This document shows, piece after piece, positions 1 through 13,900 of a stretch of 64,000 bases of DNA. This DNA comes from Clytia hemisphaerica (Eukaryota; Cnidaria; Hydrozoa; Leptothecata; Clytiidae), in assembly GCA_902728285.1 (NCBI GenBank), contig CACVBU010000865.1, positions 3,797,008 through 3,861,007 on the forward strand, given 5' to 3'. The notes under the pieces were generated by a model that was not told the DNA's origin, did no database searches, and saw nothing but the letters and a program-made list of their open reading frames with translations. Both the position numbers and the translations under genes were made by a program. How positions within the stretch are numbered: the first letter of the stretch is position 1; every line of letters begins with the position of its first letter.

Positions 1-310
1 TGAGAAATATGTAAATTATTTCTTGTATATCCCAAGGCAAATGAAAGATAATTTTCTTGTTTATTGAATAGAACATTAAAAAACCTTTCCCTGTATTTTC
101 CAAGGAAATTTACCTGAAATTGTTGCATTTTCCAAGGAAAATAGATAAAACACATTTCTCGTTTTTTGCAAGGAAACAACTTAATTCTTGTATTTTTTCA
201 AATAACATCGAACATTACAATTTTCTTGTATTGTCTCCGGAAAAATTCCATGAGTCAATTTTTATATGTCTCAAGCAAAATAACTGAATCAATTTTTTGC
301 TACTTTCATT
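1..310. repeat. Degenerate AT-rich tandem repeat
   Basis: Several imperfect copies of a motif like TTCTTGTATTTTCCAAGGAAA follow one another at roughly 50-60 base spacing. No coding signal is seen. It lies beyond the last FBXL13 exon visible in the window, so it is probably intronic to that gene. Confidence 0.45.
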
Positions 311-576
311 AAATTGATTTTTCAAGAATCGCTTTTTGCCTTAAAAAAAGGTATTAAATGGTTAAGCTACTTTGAAAGCCAATTTTTTGCCACAGATCGC
401 AGGGAGCTTAAGGCGACCGAGGATGGCATTCATAGCTTCACGCATAAGAAAGTTAGACAAACATTTCATAATTTTGAGCGCGTTTTTCAGTATTTTAGTT
501 CCACTTAAATAGTGTCCCGGTCTATTGTTTTATCATCAAAAGAATTTTCCAGAGTTAATAATTGATCTGATTATCC

Positions 577-866
577 GAGGCCCGGAATCTTCGAGTTAGA
601 AAACTTCGAGTTAGGAATTTTCAAGATAGGAATTTTCGAGTTAGCTAAATTATGACTGACGTCACTTAACTCTAACTCGATATTTCATTTTCAAAAAAAG
701 ATTTTTGAGTTAGAATTAACTCGGATTTTATTTTTCGCAAAAAGTTTTTCGAGTTAGCTAACTCGGAATTTATTTTTCGTTCTCACCTTTTCGAGTTAAC
801 TCAAATTTTTTTTGTGTGAGAAAAATTGCTAACTCGAAGTTTTCTAACTCAAAGATTCCGGGCCTC
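577..866. mobile_element. MITE, 290 bp, 9-bp target duplication
   Basis: The ends form a near-perfect inverted repeat starting GAGGCCCGGAATCTT and continuing through GAGTTAGAAAACTTCGAGTT. The flanks are TGATTATCC (568-576) and TGATTACCC (867-875), a 9-bp duplication with one mismatch. The interior repeats CGAGTTAG in both orientations. Nine-base duplications are typical of Mutator-like elements, so that assignment is an inference. Confidence 0.8.
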
Positions 867-875
867 TGATTACCC

Positions 876-1394
876 AATTTGAAAGCTCAGTTTGTCTTTT
901 TCTTATACCTAGAGAATCAATGAATCTAGGAAATTCCCTTTTTTGGGAAATTCCCTTTTTATACCACAAGTAGTTATTATAAGCGCTCCGCCTATGTTAA
1001 AAAAATCACTCATCATAAAGTATTTGAATAGTTATGTTTACTAAACAAACGTGTACATTAGTGAAATAACATATGAGAGCAGTATCTAAGTCGACGCCAA
1101 AACACAATGGGCTTTATTTTGAAACTAAAACTGTAAATCACTCCCTTGACACATTTGTTAGCATTTGAAGACTGAATTTTGTCTCAGATCAGATGAGAAG
1201 TCAAAAATTACTGCATGGCTAATACCATTCCTTTTGAAAGCAAATTCAACTCTATGTGTTCGTTTTGCTGCGGTGGCACTTTAATGAAAGTTATGGCTAG
1301 TTTACTATTAGCACAAGAAAAGAAGATCTTGCATTGAGAGTAAGAAAGTGTAGCGAGCATTCCAAAAATTAGAAAAAACTTATGAAGCAATTGC
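876..1394. other. Unannotated stretch
   Basis: No gene, RNA or clear repeat is recognised here. Short open frames show no family resemblance and no leucine-rich-repeat motif, so the next FBXL13 exon is not in this stretch. Confidence 0.4.
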
Positions 1395-1915
1395 ACACAG
1401 AGTCCAGATAACCCCATTTTTAGGCACATTTTGCCCAAATTTGCCAAAATATTTTTTGAAAAAAAAGATTTTGTATATTACCATTTTCATCAAAGTGCAA
1501 AAAATCAGAAAAAAATATCAATCCAATCGCGAGAAATGTTCTTTTTCCCTAAAAGTGACAAAGGAGGGAATTTCCCTAAATAAGAAAATCCGATTCTTAC
1601 GGCCAAAACAAATTTTCCGAAAAAAACTGCTTCAGCCACTTTTTAGAAAACCTTGCCCTCCATCTTTATGCATAAAATCAAAAAAACTAATGAGCCAATT
1701 TCACACAAAGTCCAAAAAGCCCCATTTTCAAGTACTTTTTGGCCCAAATTTGCCCAAAATCGGGCTCCGTCACTTTTGGGGAATCACCACTTTGCATCAC
1801 TGTGCAAAAAAATCAGAAAAAACTCTAATAAGCCAATCTCGAGAAAGACTGGTAACAGGACGAACGGACGAACGAACGAACATCGGTTAATTTAAAGGAC
1901 CTCCACCCACCGGGA
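1395..1915. repeat. Interspersed repeat, family A copy 1
   Basis: Contains the phrases TTGGCCCAAATTTGCC, CGGGCTCCGTCAC, AAAAAATCAGAAAAAACT and GCTGGTAACAG-like text, followed by a GGACGAACGAACG run and GGACCTCCACC. The same phrases in the same order recur at 38040-38580 and 39080-39795, so this is one dispersed family. No inverted termini were seen. The open frames across it are not conserved between copies. Confidence 0.7.
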
Positions 1916-1976
1916 TAGGTAAAAAAGAACCCATACATACACTAGGTAATGTCTATAAAAGAACAAGGTCACATAC

Positions 1977-4900
1977 TTTCAATCTTGAGACACTGTATTC
2001 TTCTCGAGAAAGCGATGTATCTCATGGAAGCATCTGTGAGTAAGGGTGAGTGAAGGATGGACAAGTAGCGTAAGTTCTTGCAATCTTGCATCAATGCCTA
2101 TGGTGAAGTGTGGTGAGATGTTTGTTATGGCAAGGTAGACGAGTAGACGTAAGTCATCAATTATAGACAAAAGTTAATTGCTCAGTTTTCTTATTACCTT
2201 TTTGGTAATCAGGTAATCAATCTCTTTTGTAAAAAAATTAACTCACTCACTCACTCACTCACTCACTCACTCACGAACGAACGAACGATGAAAACCAACC
2301 TCTATACACTCATCCGTCAGGGAATGCATCTCATTCAACAACAACTTGTCCAATCGAACGCATCCTTTGGCTAGCATTCGGAAACCCTCTCTTGTGATCT
2401 AAAAGAAATATCCAACAAATGAAACAAGATTGCTGCCCAGCACGCTGATGGGTCTTTCTTTTAAAAGGGATAGGTGAAAACAAACGATCAGAAGAACAAG
2501 CTATAATCTCGATTTTGTAAGGACCGCTACAGAGGACTGGGAATGACAACAAAATCGCGTAATTCTGATCAAAAACTGAAATTATCTGTTATCAGGTTAC
2601 CCACGGTCAAGTCATTCCTACAGTCTTTTTAAGAACACGAGGCTTGATATTAATGACAAAAGAAAAACGCCAAGATTTCTGAAGTGGGAATGACAAACAA
2701 AAGATCATCAAGAGCATCGCAAAAAGATTTAAGCCACCCCAAAAATCAAGAAAACATTAGAATATCACAGATGACTCTTACCTGATCACAGGCGGACATG
2801 TCGAGGTAGATAAGTTTCTGTGAACCTTTACCGCTCGAGAGGTAATGAAGACCGCGGTTCGTGATGTTGACACAACGCGCTATGTTCAGGTACTGTAAAC
2901 CATTGCAATTCCTGTAAAGGTGAAAATTAAACACAATATATATTTTAAACTTAATTAAAATCCTCACTTCGTTCGTGCTATTTCAAAGTATTTCAAAACG
3001 AGACTCGGGGTAGTAATCCCTAATTTCCCTCTATGTCATATCATTACTTATTACTAATCATCAACGGTGAATAATGAACAGTTTTTAGGCAAAGTCGAAT
3101 TGAATATGCAAAAATATTGGACATGCGAGAAAAGATATTAGGCGTAGACTCCCGGTTATTCGAGACTCCAAAGGAGAATATTAAACTTTTGAAGAAATGG
3201 CTTGAAGAGTGTTAATTGCCATGAATATTGACCTGATTTTTTGAAGAAAAACAGTGTTTTGATACTCACACAAAACATTTTACAAGTGAATTTACTATAT
3301 GACAATACTGTATATCCCGTATCCTACCTCGAGAAGAGTAAAACTTAAGTAACAAGATTTTGTGAACTCACACAAAACATTTTAGAAGTGAATCTATTTT
3401 ATACTTTTTTACAGACGACAAACGGAAACTTATGGGTAATTCCAGTTTCGGAAAAAAATTGACACGGGGTATACGAGAACATAAGCAAAGATTTGAGACA
3501 ATAGAATTTGATGTTTTTCAATATTTTAAATACAACATTTTGGTTTCATATATTATACACTAATTACAAGAAAACTGGACTTTAAGTTCATATTGGAAAA
3601 TTCAAGAAAGGAAGAAGTTTAAAGAATTGAAAGATGTCGACAAACTTACTTTCTAGATGGCAAGAGAAAAGTTATGGGGAAGGGCACTAAAATGGAATGG
3701 TTGTGATTTAGAGATCGATTGAGTGTAACGTTGAGCGGGTATGATGATTATAAAAGCAAGAGGCCGAGATGTGAAAGAGGTGGCAAAAGTAGAAGTGCCG
3801 GTGGAAGGTGATGGAAGGGTCTGAATAGGAGGAGTATTAGGAACGGGGAGGAGAGATTTGAAGGGTAAAAAATTAAAAAAAGATATATGATGTCGTTGGA
3901 AGACGATTTGAGAAACAAGAGAAGATTTGTGAAAAGGAGAAAAGAATTGAGATGAGAAATGGTAAAAATTTTTGATTTCTGGCCACAATTTCCACAGTGG
4001 AATCCCATATTTTCATTTCAAAGAACAAAGGATTTCAAGACTTCAACCAAGAGAAGGGTTCTAGTACCCGAGCAAGCTCGTTGAATCTTTTATGGACTAA
4101 CCATATGAGGTCAAAGGAAGATATTTTTTTGAACCCAATCAGTTTTTTATTGGTATAAATTTGAGATTCCTGAATTCCTTAAAAACTTTTAAAACTTGAT
4201 CATTTGCTATTATCTGTAATCTCATGTTTTGTCTGTAGGATCAATTTTCTGTCCACATAAAGATTCAGTCGAACTTTACTTGTGTACTATACTCCTTCTC
4301 CTGGGAGGCTTGAAAAACTTTGCTCTTTCAAATGGAAACAAAAAATTCAACAATGGAAATTATTTCCACGAATCTAAAGGAAGGAATCTTAAACTAGAAA
4401 ACAAAAATTGGAAAGAAAAGAGAAGGTTTACAAAATATTTATTGCGAAGAGTTGTTGTCGTTGTTGTTGAAAGAACTTTTAAGTTCATTCAATCCTTGTT
4501 CCAAGTCCATGAAAAATTGGTCGAAATGTTGTTCAATGACACCGATAGCTTGCTTGGATTTGCTTTCAAAGAACTTGGCTGGCAGGGTGTTGTTTGCAGT
4601 TTGAGGCGCACGGGTTTGTGAGTAGCTTTGGTGCGAGTAGCTTTGGTGGTGCAAGTCTCTTTGTCTTTCATGGCTGATTAAGTCGGCCAAATTATTGTCG
4701 ACTTGTTTAGTAGTCAAGAGATCTTCGTATTCCATTGGAGTGCTGTCGACTTGTTCAGCAAGCTCGTTGTATTCCATTTGTAGAGCGTACATTTCTTGTC
4801 GCTCGGCATTGATGACCGCTTCCATTTCATCGTTTGCTTGCTCATAAAAAGCCAATCTATCTTTCAACGATCTGATGCGACGTGATGATTTCTTAACACG

Positions 4901-7900
4901 TTGCTCTTGTTCCTTTGTTGTGAGCAACAAATCCTCGATGCGAAGTTCCAAATCTTCCTTTTCTTCTTCGACTTGTCGGAGCATTTTGACGAAATATTTT
5001 GTGCTCCGTTCACATTTGTCGAATTCTGTTTGAAGGTTTGCGATTTGTTTTTCTTTTTCAGCACGTAATTCTTTCATCCCTTTCTTCAACAAATCGATCG
5101 CAATTCCCTTGGAAATGTTTTCTTGTTCCAAAGATTCGATTTTATCTTTGAATGTTCGGTCTTCTTGTAAACGGAGTTGGTTGACCTCTCTTTGGAGAGA
5201 ATCGATAGCAGCATCTCTTGAATGAAGTTTATTTTGCAATAATGCAATTTCTTCTCCCATTATGTGTTCTCCTCCGATGCGAGCGCTATTTGTTTCCTTT
5301 TGAAGAATATTCAAAGCTCCATCTTTTGAAATGACTTTATTGTTCAGGGAGGCGTTTTCGGCTTCCAACCGAAGAAGCCTTTCCCGGAGTTGTTGGTTCT
5401 CTTGAACCTGAAAAAAAATCACCAACTTATCATAAAACTAATTCCATTTGAAATTAATATCTAATCATTTCCAGTTCGTCAGTTGAGGACATTTGCTGCA
5501 ATAAATTATGAAAATAATACCAATAAAATCTCTTTGGAAGACTGGTTACAACCTCCAAGATTGATTTAAAGATAAATGAAATGAACTTGTGAAGGAAAAT
5601 CCGATTTCAGATCTAAAATGAAAGATTGGAAATGGACTGGAAATTTAGAAAAGAAGATTTTTTATCAAAACTTACCAAATATAATTCATTTGTGCACTGG
5701 CACGTTTTGTCTTCCTTAATCAAAGACATCTATCACAAATTAACTAAATTTTCACTGAAAATCAGCAAAAATATCAAATATTTTTCACAGCGACGTTGCT
5801 AACGACTGGCGTCAATTGTTGTCTAACGAAAAATCTGGATAGATGCTCGATTGTTTTTCGTTTCACTACTGTTTAAATTTAAAAAATATTTGACGTCAGT
5901 TGATTTAATTTTTCACGTCATTTTGAATAGCACATTGTTTGCGATGCTGCGCATGCTCTCAATTTTGCTGTCAAAGTTTCATGTCATCCAGGATGGAAAT
6001 CTTCATTGAAATTTCACTGAAGATAGCCATCCTTGATAACATGAAACCTTGAGTATGAAATTAACTTAAATCTCGTGTTCTTTACTCAAACTAGTATGAG
6101 ATTCTGTTATAATTAAAATTGAGTACTGTTGTTAGCTTGCACTTTCACAAATCTCAACATAATGCAATTTACAACATTTTGACTTTGCTTAACCAATTCG
6201 TGGTAAACAATAATTATGGCCAAAATTCGGGACCATAAAACTATTTCGAAAATCTGCTAAACCAAATGTAACCCTTCGAATGGACTGTCGATCATTGACC
6301 TTAATATACACTGGACCAAGTTTCTCAATCCCAGCTAAACAAAATCTTTGATCGGAGTTTTTTGAATAGTGGTACCCTAATGGCAGCACTACTCAATAGT
6401 GGTGTAAATACATCGAGAGCACTAGATCTACTTTCCCTCCAAAACTTTTGATGCTGTAGCGCCGTTAGCAGGGGGGGGGGCACGCAGTTACTACAAGACA
6501 GTATGACACTTACTACCGTGGTGGTACTGTATTCAGAAGTTATGAAAACAGTTACTACACAGTGTAGTAACTGCTGTTTGGGGGTGGTGCCAAACACTAA
6601 AACTAGCACTTTTGGTGTATTAAGTGCTTATATTTTAATTCTTTTTAAAGAACTTTCAAAATTTTTCACTAAAAATGAATTTTTTTGTGAAAAAATTCTT
6701 TGTTAAAAAAAATATTTTTGTTATAAATGGACGAAAAAAAAATTGAAATTTTTCTCAGACCCAACTTTGAAATTATGCTTTCCGTAATTATCATTAAAAT
6801 GTTCTCAACAGCTGTTAACCAAGTAAATTAAAATAAAAGAAAATCTAGCACAAAATGGCTTTAGGTTGAAAAATAATCGCAATTTAGGGTAATTTCGAGC
6901 ATGTTTTTGATGATATCACTCAAAAACAGGGGTGGTACCTGGAAATCTTTTCAGAAAACAGTTACTACCAAGGTGTAGTAACTGCAAAGGGTGGTGGTCC
7001 TGAAAAAAAGTGTTGAAAAAGCACTTACTACACATCATGTCTTGTAGTAACTGCGTGCCCCCCCTGCCGTTAGACGTTAATTTTTAATATTGCAATGGCT
7101 TTTTTACGGGTACCAATTCAAAAAAAAACTTCGATCAAAGCTGGCAGATATAGCATCGTCCATGAATATATGAAGGTCAGTGCTGCCGATGAAAATGCGG
7201 AATAACTATTTAACCGGAACCAAAAGATGTTTCAGAAATGTTTTTTCACCTGGAGATGAACGTTTGGGGAATGTAGCGCAATTCCAATATAAGCGAAAAG
7301 AAATCCGGGCAAAACATTATGATCTGTTTTCGAAAAATTGAAAAATTACTTAATTACGAAATAATATATTCAGTCAACTCTTGCTATTTTGAATAGGAAC
7401 GGGAAGCCTTTGGAAGCATTTGTTCGAATTACGGAGAAATTCGAATTATAGAGTGTTTTTTGGAAGATTTTCCCTTGAAGGGGACTGAAAATTAGTTCGT
7501 ATTGTAGACCTTTAGTGTTCGAAATAGTGAGGGTCCACTGCATGCTTAGGGTATACAGCTGATAATGGAAGGGGTCGAGAAAAAAGTCACCGCAATAGAG
7601 TTCACTAAATCAATAAATCACTAAACTCAGGAAAACGACAGGGTACTCATTCATGAATTTCCCTTTGGCTTAGAGCTTATTTCTTGGAGGGCGATTTTTC
7701 TAAGACAATAACATAGTCTGTTCTTCTGGAGGGTATACACCAAAAGTCTCTCACCTCGATATATGTCGCAAAGAAGCGTCTGATATTTCCGTGTCCGAAA
7801 GATTGATGTAAAGAAGGGACGGACAGCCGACGGTGATATCTTTGATGACGTCATCGCAAACTGCTTTGCATTGTGATAGATTCAAATCTTGAAGATTTTT

Positions 7901-10900
7901 GCAATCACCTAAAATAAGAAACCTTTTTATCATTAATTCCCTTTTAATGTATATTTTTCAAATAATCTTTCCAAAGAGAGGTTCATTCAACGTCTATAAC
8001 TATAAAAATACAAATTTGCTTAAAACCGCAGGACAAGTGAAAAAGTTACAATTTACCAAGAAACAAAAAAGAAAACAAAAATTAGGCCACTTTTAAAAAA
8101 TCTGTGATCCTCAAAACAATGACAATTAAGAAAAGTCTTTTAAGGATTTCTCTCAAACTATTATTATGTCGGCCTTTATCGTTGTCATTTTTGAGTGTGA
8201 CCTTATTTACATGCTTTATGGATAATATAACATAGGAGACCATATCTTACCAATCATAGTTAAAGTTCGAGCGCTCAGGAAATCGCACGACCGCATATTG
8301 AGGTGACAAATGAAAGGACGACATTTCTGCAACAATATACCGATTGCCCGTCCGGTAATCAAACCTTTGTCCGAATTTGCCAAATCGATCTGGAGACAAA
8401 AAAATGAAAAGATTGACTGATGGAAACGAGTGATATGTGAAAACATTTTCTTCATCATTAAAGACAATAAAAAGTCATTGCTTAATACGAGGGTCTCAAA
8501 ACCATAGATTTATAAAGCCCGAAGGGCTAGATGTCGTGCTTTAAGCCATCGTAGGCAAAAAAAAGTGAATATCGGAAAAAATATTGTTGCTATTGTTTTC
8601 GAAAACCCTCGAAGCTTCTGATTGGTCAAGTGCTGAAATTCTATTGTAATGTCACATGACTTAGGTAGGATTTCCTACCTAACCACGGCACACTTTTCAG
8701 CAAAAGTACGCTCAAAACCATTGCAAAAATAATAGTCGGAAACTATTTCATCTATTATAGTTTTACATGAAAAAATCATTCGAAAAAATTGTGATTTTTA
8801 GTATCAGAAGATTTTGATTCTTTTGAAAATTTTATCCAAAATTCTTTTAGATTAGTCAGTTACTTGTGTCCGCTAGTTTTTCATGTACCAAAAGGGTTCA
8901 TCTGTTCTGGCGATAAAATCCACCCCTAAAGTTTATTGTTTTTTTTTGTGGCAAGCATTTTAATCTTTAGATACCATTATATTCTTTATAACTTAAACAG
9001 CTCTGAAGATATCATCAATCACTTTTAGCACTAAGAAGAACCAGAATTGTGTTATCATTACATGCGAAAAAATAACATGTTTGATTTCTGATTTCAATAA
9101 GTGATAGATGATTCCATCAAAGAGTGCTCGATGATAAGAACGGAGAGCTTCATACAGTGTACAAGAAAAAAACAAAATTTAATTATTTGGATTCCTGGTT
9201 TCGACAAAATATACATACTCTACTCCACAGGATGTTAGCTTGAGTGATCTCTTTCCAAGAACGACAAATTTTCGAACAAGCCACCAGGTCCGGAAGTTCC
9301 AAAAACATAAATATACGGATAGCCAACAATTTGGGAAGTTCGGATATGTGGTCTTTCTTTTCCGTGTTTATTTCGGTAGGATCGATGAGCTCGCCTCTCT
9401 CGATTTTCTGGAGTAAATTTAAGAAAAATATTGTTCTATCAAGCTAAAGAAAGAACCCTGACCATTTTGCTGGTGCTATATCATCAAAATCAAAATTACA
9501 AAAACGGCTTGAATTTTAAGATTTTAGCATAACTTTTAGGAGGGTGAGGAAAAAATTCCAGTGATAAAGAAGCAATTCGAGATGAAAGGAGTCCTACAAG
9601 ACAATCTCACCCACAGATTTGAGTCGTTTATAATACTTGTTAGAGTAGTAAAGATATTATATCATAATGGGGTAACATGATAACAGGGTAATAGGATAAT
9701 GGGGTAACATGATAATGGGGTAACATGATAATGGGGAAACATGATAATGGGGAAACATGATAATGGGGTAACATGATAATGGGGAAACATGATAATGGGG
9801 TAACATGATAATGGGGTAACATGATAATGGGGTAACATGATAATGGGGAAACATGATAATGGGGTAACATGATAATGGGGTAACATGATAATGGGGAAAC
9901 ATGATAATGGGGTAACATGATAATGGGGTAACATGATAATGGGGTAACATGATAATGGGGAAACATGATAATGGGGTAACATGATAATTGGGTAACATGA
10001 TAATAGGGTAATAGGATAACGGGGGTAATGTTGGTCTGAATAATAATGCCCTTCAATTTTCCAATACCATACTATTCTCAAATTTGTTGGTCTATCTATA
10101 TTACCTCGAAATACTCTCTCGTTTTTCGCGATTCGGCGGAAATTGAAGACCATTGATTGAAGATGAGGCGTTTCAGTGAAAGATTGACGATTTTGGTCAA
10201 AGAGTTAACAAAGGTGGTCTGTCGATCGATCTCCCATCTTTTCCAACCCTGAGTGAAAAAAAAAGAATGAATTGACTTTATCATAAGGTTAACAGTTGGT
10301 CTTTCAGTAGCCTAGAGATTCATGATATGGTTTATTTTTTATAATGTATGGATTTCACCATTAGGTTTAGGTTTGGGCTACAAGTTTAAATTTCCCATCT
10401 CAAAATAACAGTCAAAAACACAGCTAATCAAATTTTGTTATTCTTTTATTGGTCACACTTTGTTAGAAAAAAACGCAATTTTCTAAACTTTTTTATCTTA
10501 GTAAGGGATAGGCTGCTGGCATCCACTAACGGATTCGTGCTCCTTATAGAGGATGCTTAATAAGCTATATTTCCTTTGTCCAGAGATTTGCCGCCTTTAG
10601 CCGATATACGGCTAAAGACATTTTTAGCTGGCGAGTGTCTACAAATATAACATTACGTAATGTTTAAATTTTCTGTGAGGCACCAAATTATAGATTGGAA
10701 AATATATTTGGATTTTGAAAAAAAGGTAGGTGGAAGGAAGTTTGCTTGTTTTTCTTCCTCCTTTCTTGTTTAATGTGGAGATTTTGTAAAAGATGAGAAA
10801 TTAGATTTATTGAATTTAAGTGCCCTGATGTATCTTCTGAGTGCACCAACAAAATTTTGCTTCATAAAACTACATTTTGATGCTTGAATTTGGAATTGTA

Positions 10901-13900
10901 TGAGTGTATAATTTTTTACCACACTGGATTCGTTGATCACTTTGGCTCCAGATAATTGTTTTGTCAGTTCTACAGATATGTTGCAGATTATTTCAAGGTA
11001 TTCTAGTTATGTATATACAGTACATTTTGGGGGTCATATTGAATATTTCTGACATTACTTCTTCATGATTCTACAAAAGGGAGTGTTGTTGTTCTTTCAA
11101 CAAGGGCCTTTAAATGCTAAAACAAACAAAGAACTTTTCTTCAGCTTTGGCATTTCACTTTTTAATACTGTGTGGCCTTTGTATCTTTTCAGGTACTTAG
11201 CTTCAATTCTTTGAAGAGATTGGAGTGTTTCTGGTTGTTTTCTTTCACTTTTGTGTTCATATTTGTATTTTTTGAGCTTCGACCGAAGAGCTGATGGAAA
11301 AGTTTTGATAAATTTACAGACCAGATATCTTATAAAAGCAAAAGTCAAAAATAAATCTACAGACTGTACATAATGCGCGCATCAGATTGTTTTTTATCTT
11401 TTTTCTGTTTTGTTTTTCTGGTCTGGGATTCGAATTTCGAATGTAAACATTCCATTCCAAACGTTCGAAACGATCGTTTTTGCGGGCACATCAATGTCAA
11501 TCAAATTATTAACTCGCCAAGATTTCCTTTGCGAACCGGAAAGCGGTTGGTAGATCATTAAGCAGACCTATACTACCTGTGGTTTTGTAGAGGTCTGCTA
11601 TTCAGACTAAGTAAGGGAGGAGGGCGCTAAATTCGAACTACATGTAAATTCTTTGATTCCAATTTCGGCTTCACAGCTCGAACGCATCCTGTATAACATC
11701 ATATAATAGATAATAGATTTGGAACACATTTTTCTTTAACGATATTTCGACCTCTTACGTGTCTTTCTCAAGTTCAACATCATATAATATAATAAAGGAC
11801 TCTTGTCTAAATTCTTGCAGTTATTTTAAGATTGTACAGCGAAAAGAACGAAAGGTGATCGGCGGTGGGAGGTGCATGTGGAAAACTTCGAGTTCTCCAA
11901 TGTTTTTTTCTTCTGATTCTCTGCTATTCATTGCCTTTTAATAGGTGCTCAAACTTAATATCAAGTTATCAAGTTACGGTATTTCTTAAAACAAGCATTA
12001 AAAAAAGCATTTGAGAACTTGGTTCACAAATTCGACAAATAAATAAAATAGTGTGAAACTAACCAGCCAAGCTTTGAAAGAACGTCCGCAAATCTTCAAA
12101 TCATAGTAACGATCAGCCGAAGTCAACTTCTCAGCCAACATGATCCGTTTGTTCTTCTTGTACTGCCAATAAGCGTACAACCCACTGGAATAAAAGCACA
12201 CAGTCTTATCAAGGTTGAAACACAGCTGCAGTGAACATAACCCTCAAGAATGGTTTTCAAGATTTTCAAGATTTTCAAGATTTGACTTGAGCACACGATT
12301 ATTTTCATGGATTCCAAATAGACACTTTATATTGATGAGAGTTCTATTATAAAGACCTTTCTATAAATTATCTTGAGTGCAACAACTACCTTGCTTTGAA
12401 ACCATACCAAGGCGATTAAATTCCTCGAATCTTACCTTAAGGGAACTAATTTTCGATTTTTTTTTCAAAAACACAAAAAATTAGTTCCCGCAAAAATTAG
12501 TTCCGCGAATATTAGTTCCCTTAACCCTATTCGTCCTAGGGGGGGGGGCTGTTTCTGTTCGGAGGTCAAATTAATGGTAATAGCTCCTGAAATAAAAGAG
12601 CTTTTACCATGAAATTTTCTGTATATTCCTAACTTTTATTTAGCTTCAAAATAAAAAAAATTTGACACCTAAAAATGTTCACATCTTGTGCATGATGACA
12701 TTTCTGACAGTAAGGTGCCACAAAAATTTACACTTTTCCAATACAAATTTATTTTTATGTCAAATATATCGTTTAAACCGTAATTTATTGAATATTTAGG
12801 ATAAAATAAGCATTTTAGACTCAGGCAACTTTTTCTTGAAAAAGTTTTGAAACTTGCTGATATAACACCTGTGTATAAGAGAAAAGGTTCAAAGAATGAC
12901 AAGGGCAACTTCAGACCGGTGAGTATTCTCCCAGTTCTGTCAAAAATTTATGAAAAAGTCATACATACCCAAGTCTCAACCTACTTTAACAACATTTTGA
13001 GCAATAGACAATTTGGATATAGAAAAGGAATGAGTACACAAACTCCACTTTTAGTCATGACTGAAATTTGGAAGAAAGCTACAGATGAAAAGAAAAAGTT
13101 TGCAGCGCTACTCATTGACTTATCAAAAACTTTCGACTGCATCTCGCACGAACTATTGATTGCTAAACTTGAAGCATACGGATTTTCAAGGAGTGCCTTA
13201 GGTCTCATAGCAGCCTATCTATCAGATAGAAAGCAAAGAACGAAAATTGGCGACCATTACAGTACCTGGCATAATGTTAAAGTAGGTGTTCCCCAAGGAT
13301 CCATTCTAGGGCCGCTACTATTTAACATCTACATGAGAGATTTGTTCTACTTCCTTGAAAATAGAAATGTACTGAATTATGCAGACGATACAACACCTTT
13401 TGTGATTGCTGATTCTTGGGAACAGGTTGGTGAGGAGCTCTCGAATGGAGCTGCTATCATCTTTGAGTGGATAACCCAAAATCAAATGAAAGGAAATGCA
13501 GACAAGTCTGAGTTGATAGCTAACAATACCAGCAAAGAAATCTTCATTACTATACAGAATGAACGCATCTTTAACAGCAACTCAGGCAAGATCCTAGGAT
13601 TAACTTTTGACAACTGTCTGACTTTTGAGCCACATATTAACACGATTTATAAGAAAGCTAGCCAGAAAATCAGTGCACTTGCGAGGGTAGCACCGTACAT
13701 AAATCAAAAGAAGAAGCAAAGGCTCATGAATGCCTTCTTTCGAAGTCAATTCAATTATTGTTCGCTTGTCTGGATGTTTCATGTTCGCAGGCTAGATCAA
13801 AAAATAAATCACCTCCACGAAAGATGTTTGAGGATAGTGTATTCTGATCATACATCTACTTTTGAGCAGCTTTTAGAGAAAGACGGTGCCATCAAATTCC

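Noticed and set aside
1441-1895. Open frames of 149 and 80 codons
   Set aside because: They lie in a dispersed repeat (family A), and the frames are not kept in the copies at 38 and 39 kb.
4229-4621. 130-codon plus-strand frame
   Set aside because: It overlaps the 3' part of the coiled-coil gene in antisense and has a low-complexity VVVVV run, so it is a shadow frame.
5470-5512. Possible middle exon of the coiled-coil gene (CAAATGTCC.. after TTTATTGCAG)
   Set aside because: It has a good acceptor but no GT donor before an in-frame stop. Exon 1 joins the long exon directly in phase.
9662-10010. CRISPR-like array
   Set aside because: The unit is 16 bp and directly repeated without unique spacers, in a eukaryotic intron. 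It is a minisatellite.
9640-10156. Overlapping open frames of 113-163 codons on the minus strand with HYHVTPLSCYPII-type repeats
   Set aside because: They are frames through a 16-bp minisatellite. All registers are open because the unit lacks stops, and flanking splice sites place the array inside an FBXL13 intron.
11097-11348. Minus-strand basic open frame of 83 codons in an FBXL13 intron
   Set aside because: K/R-rich with no recognised family, no supporting splice sites and no fit to FBXL13. Possibly a transposon remnant.
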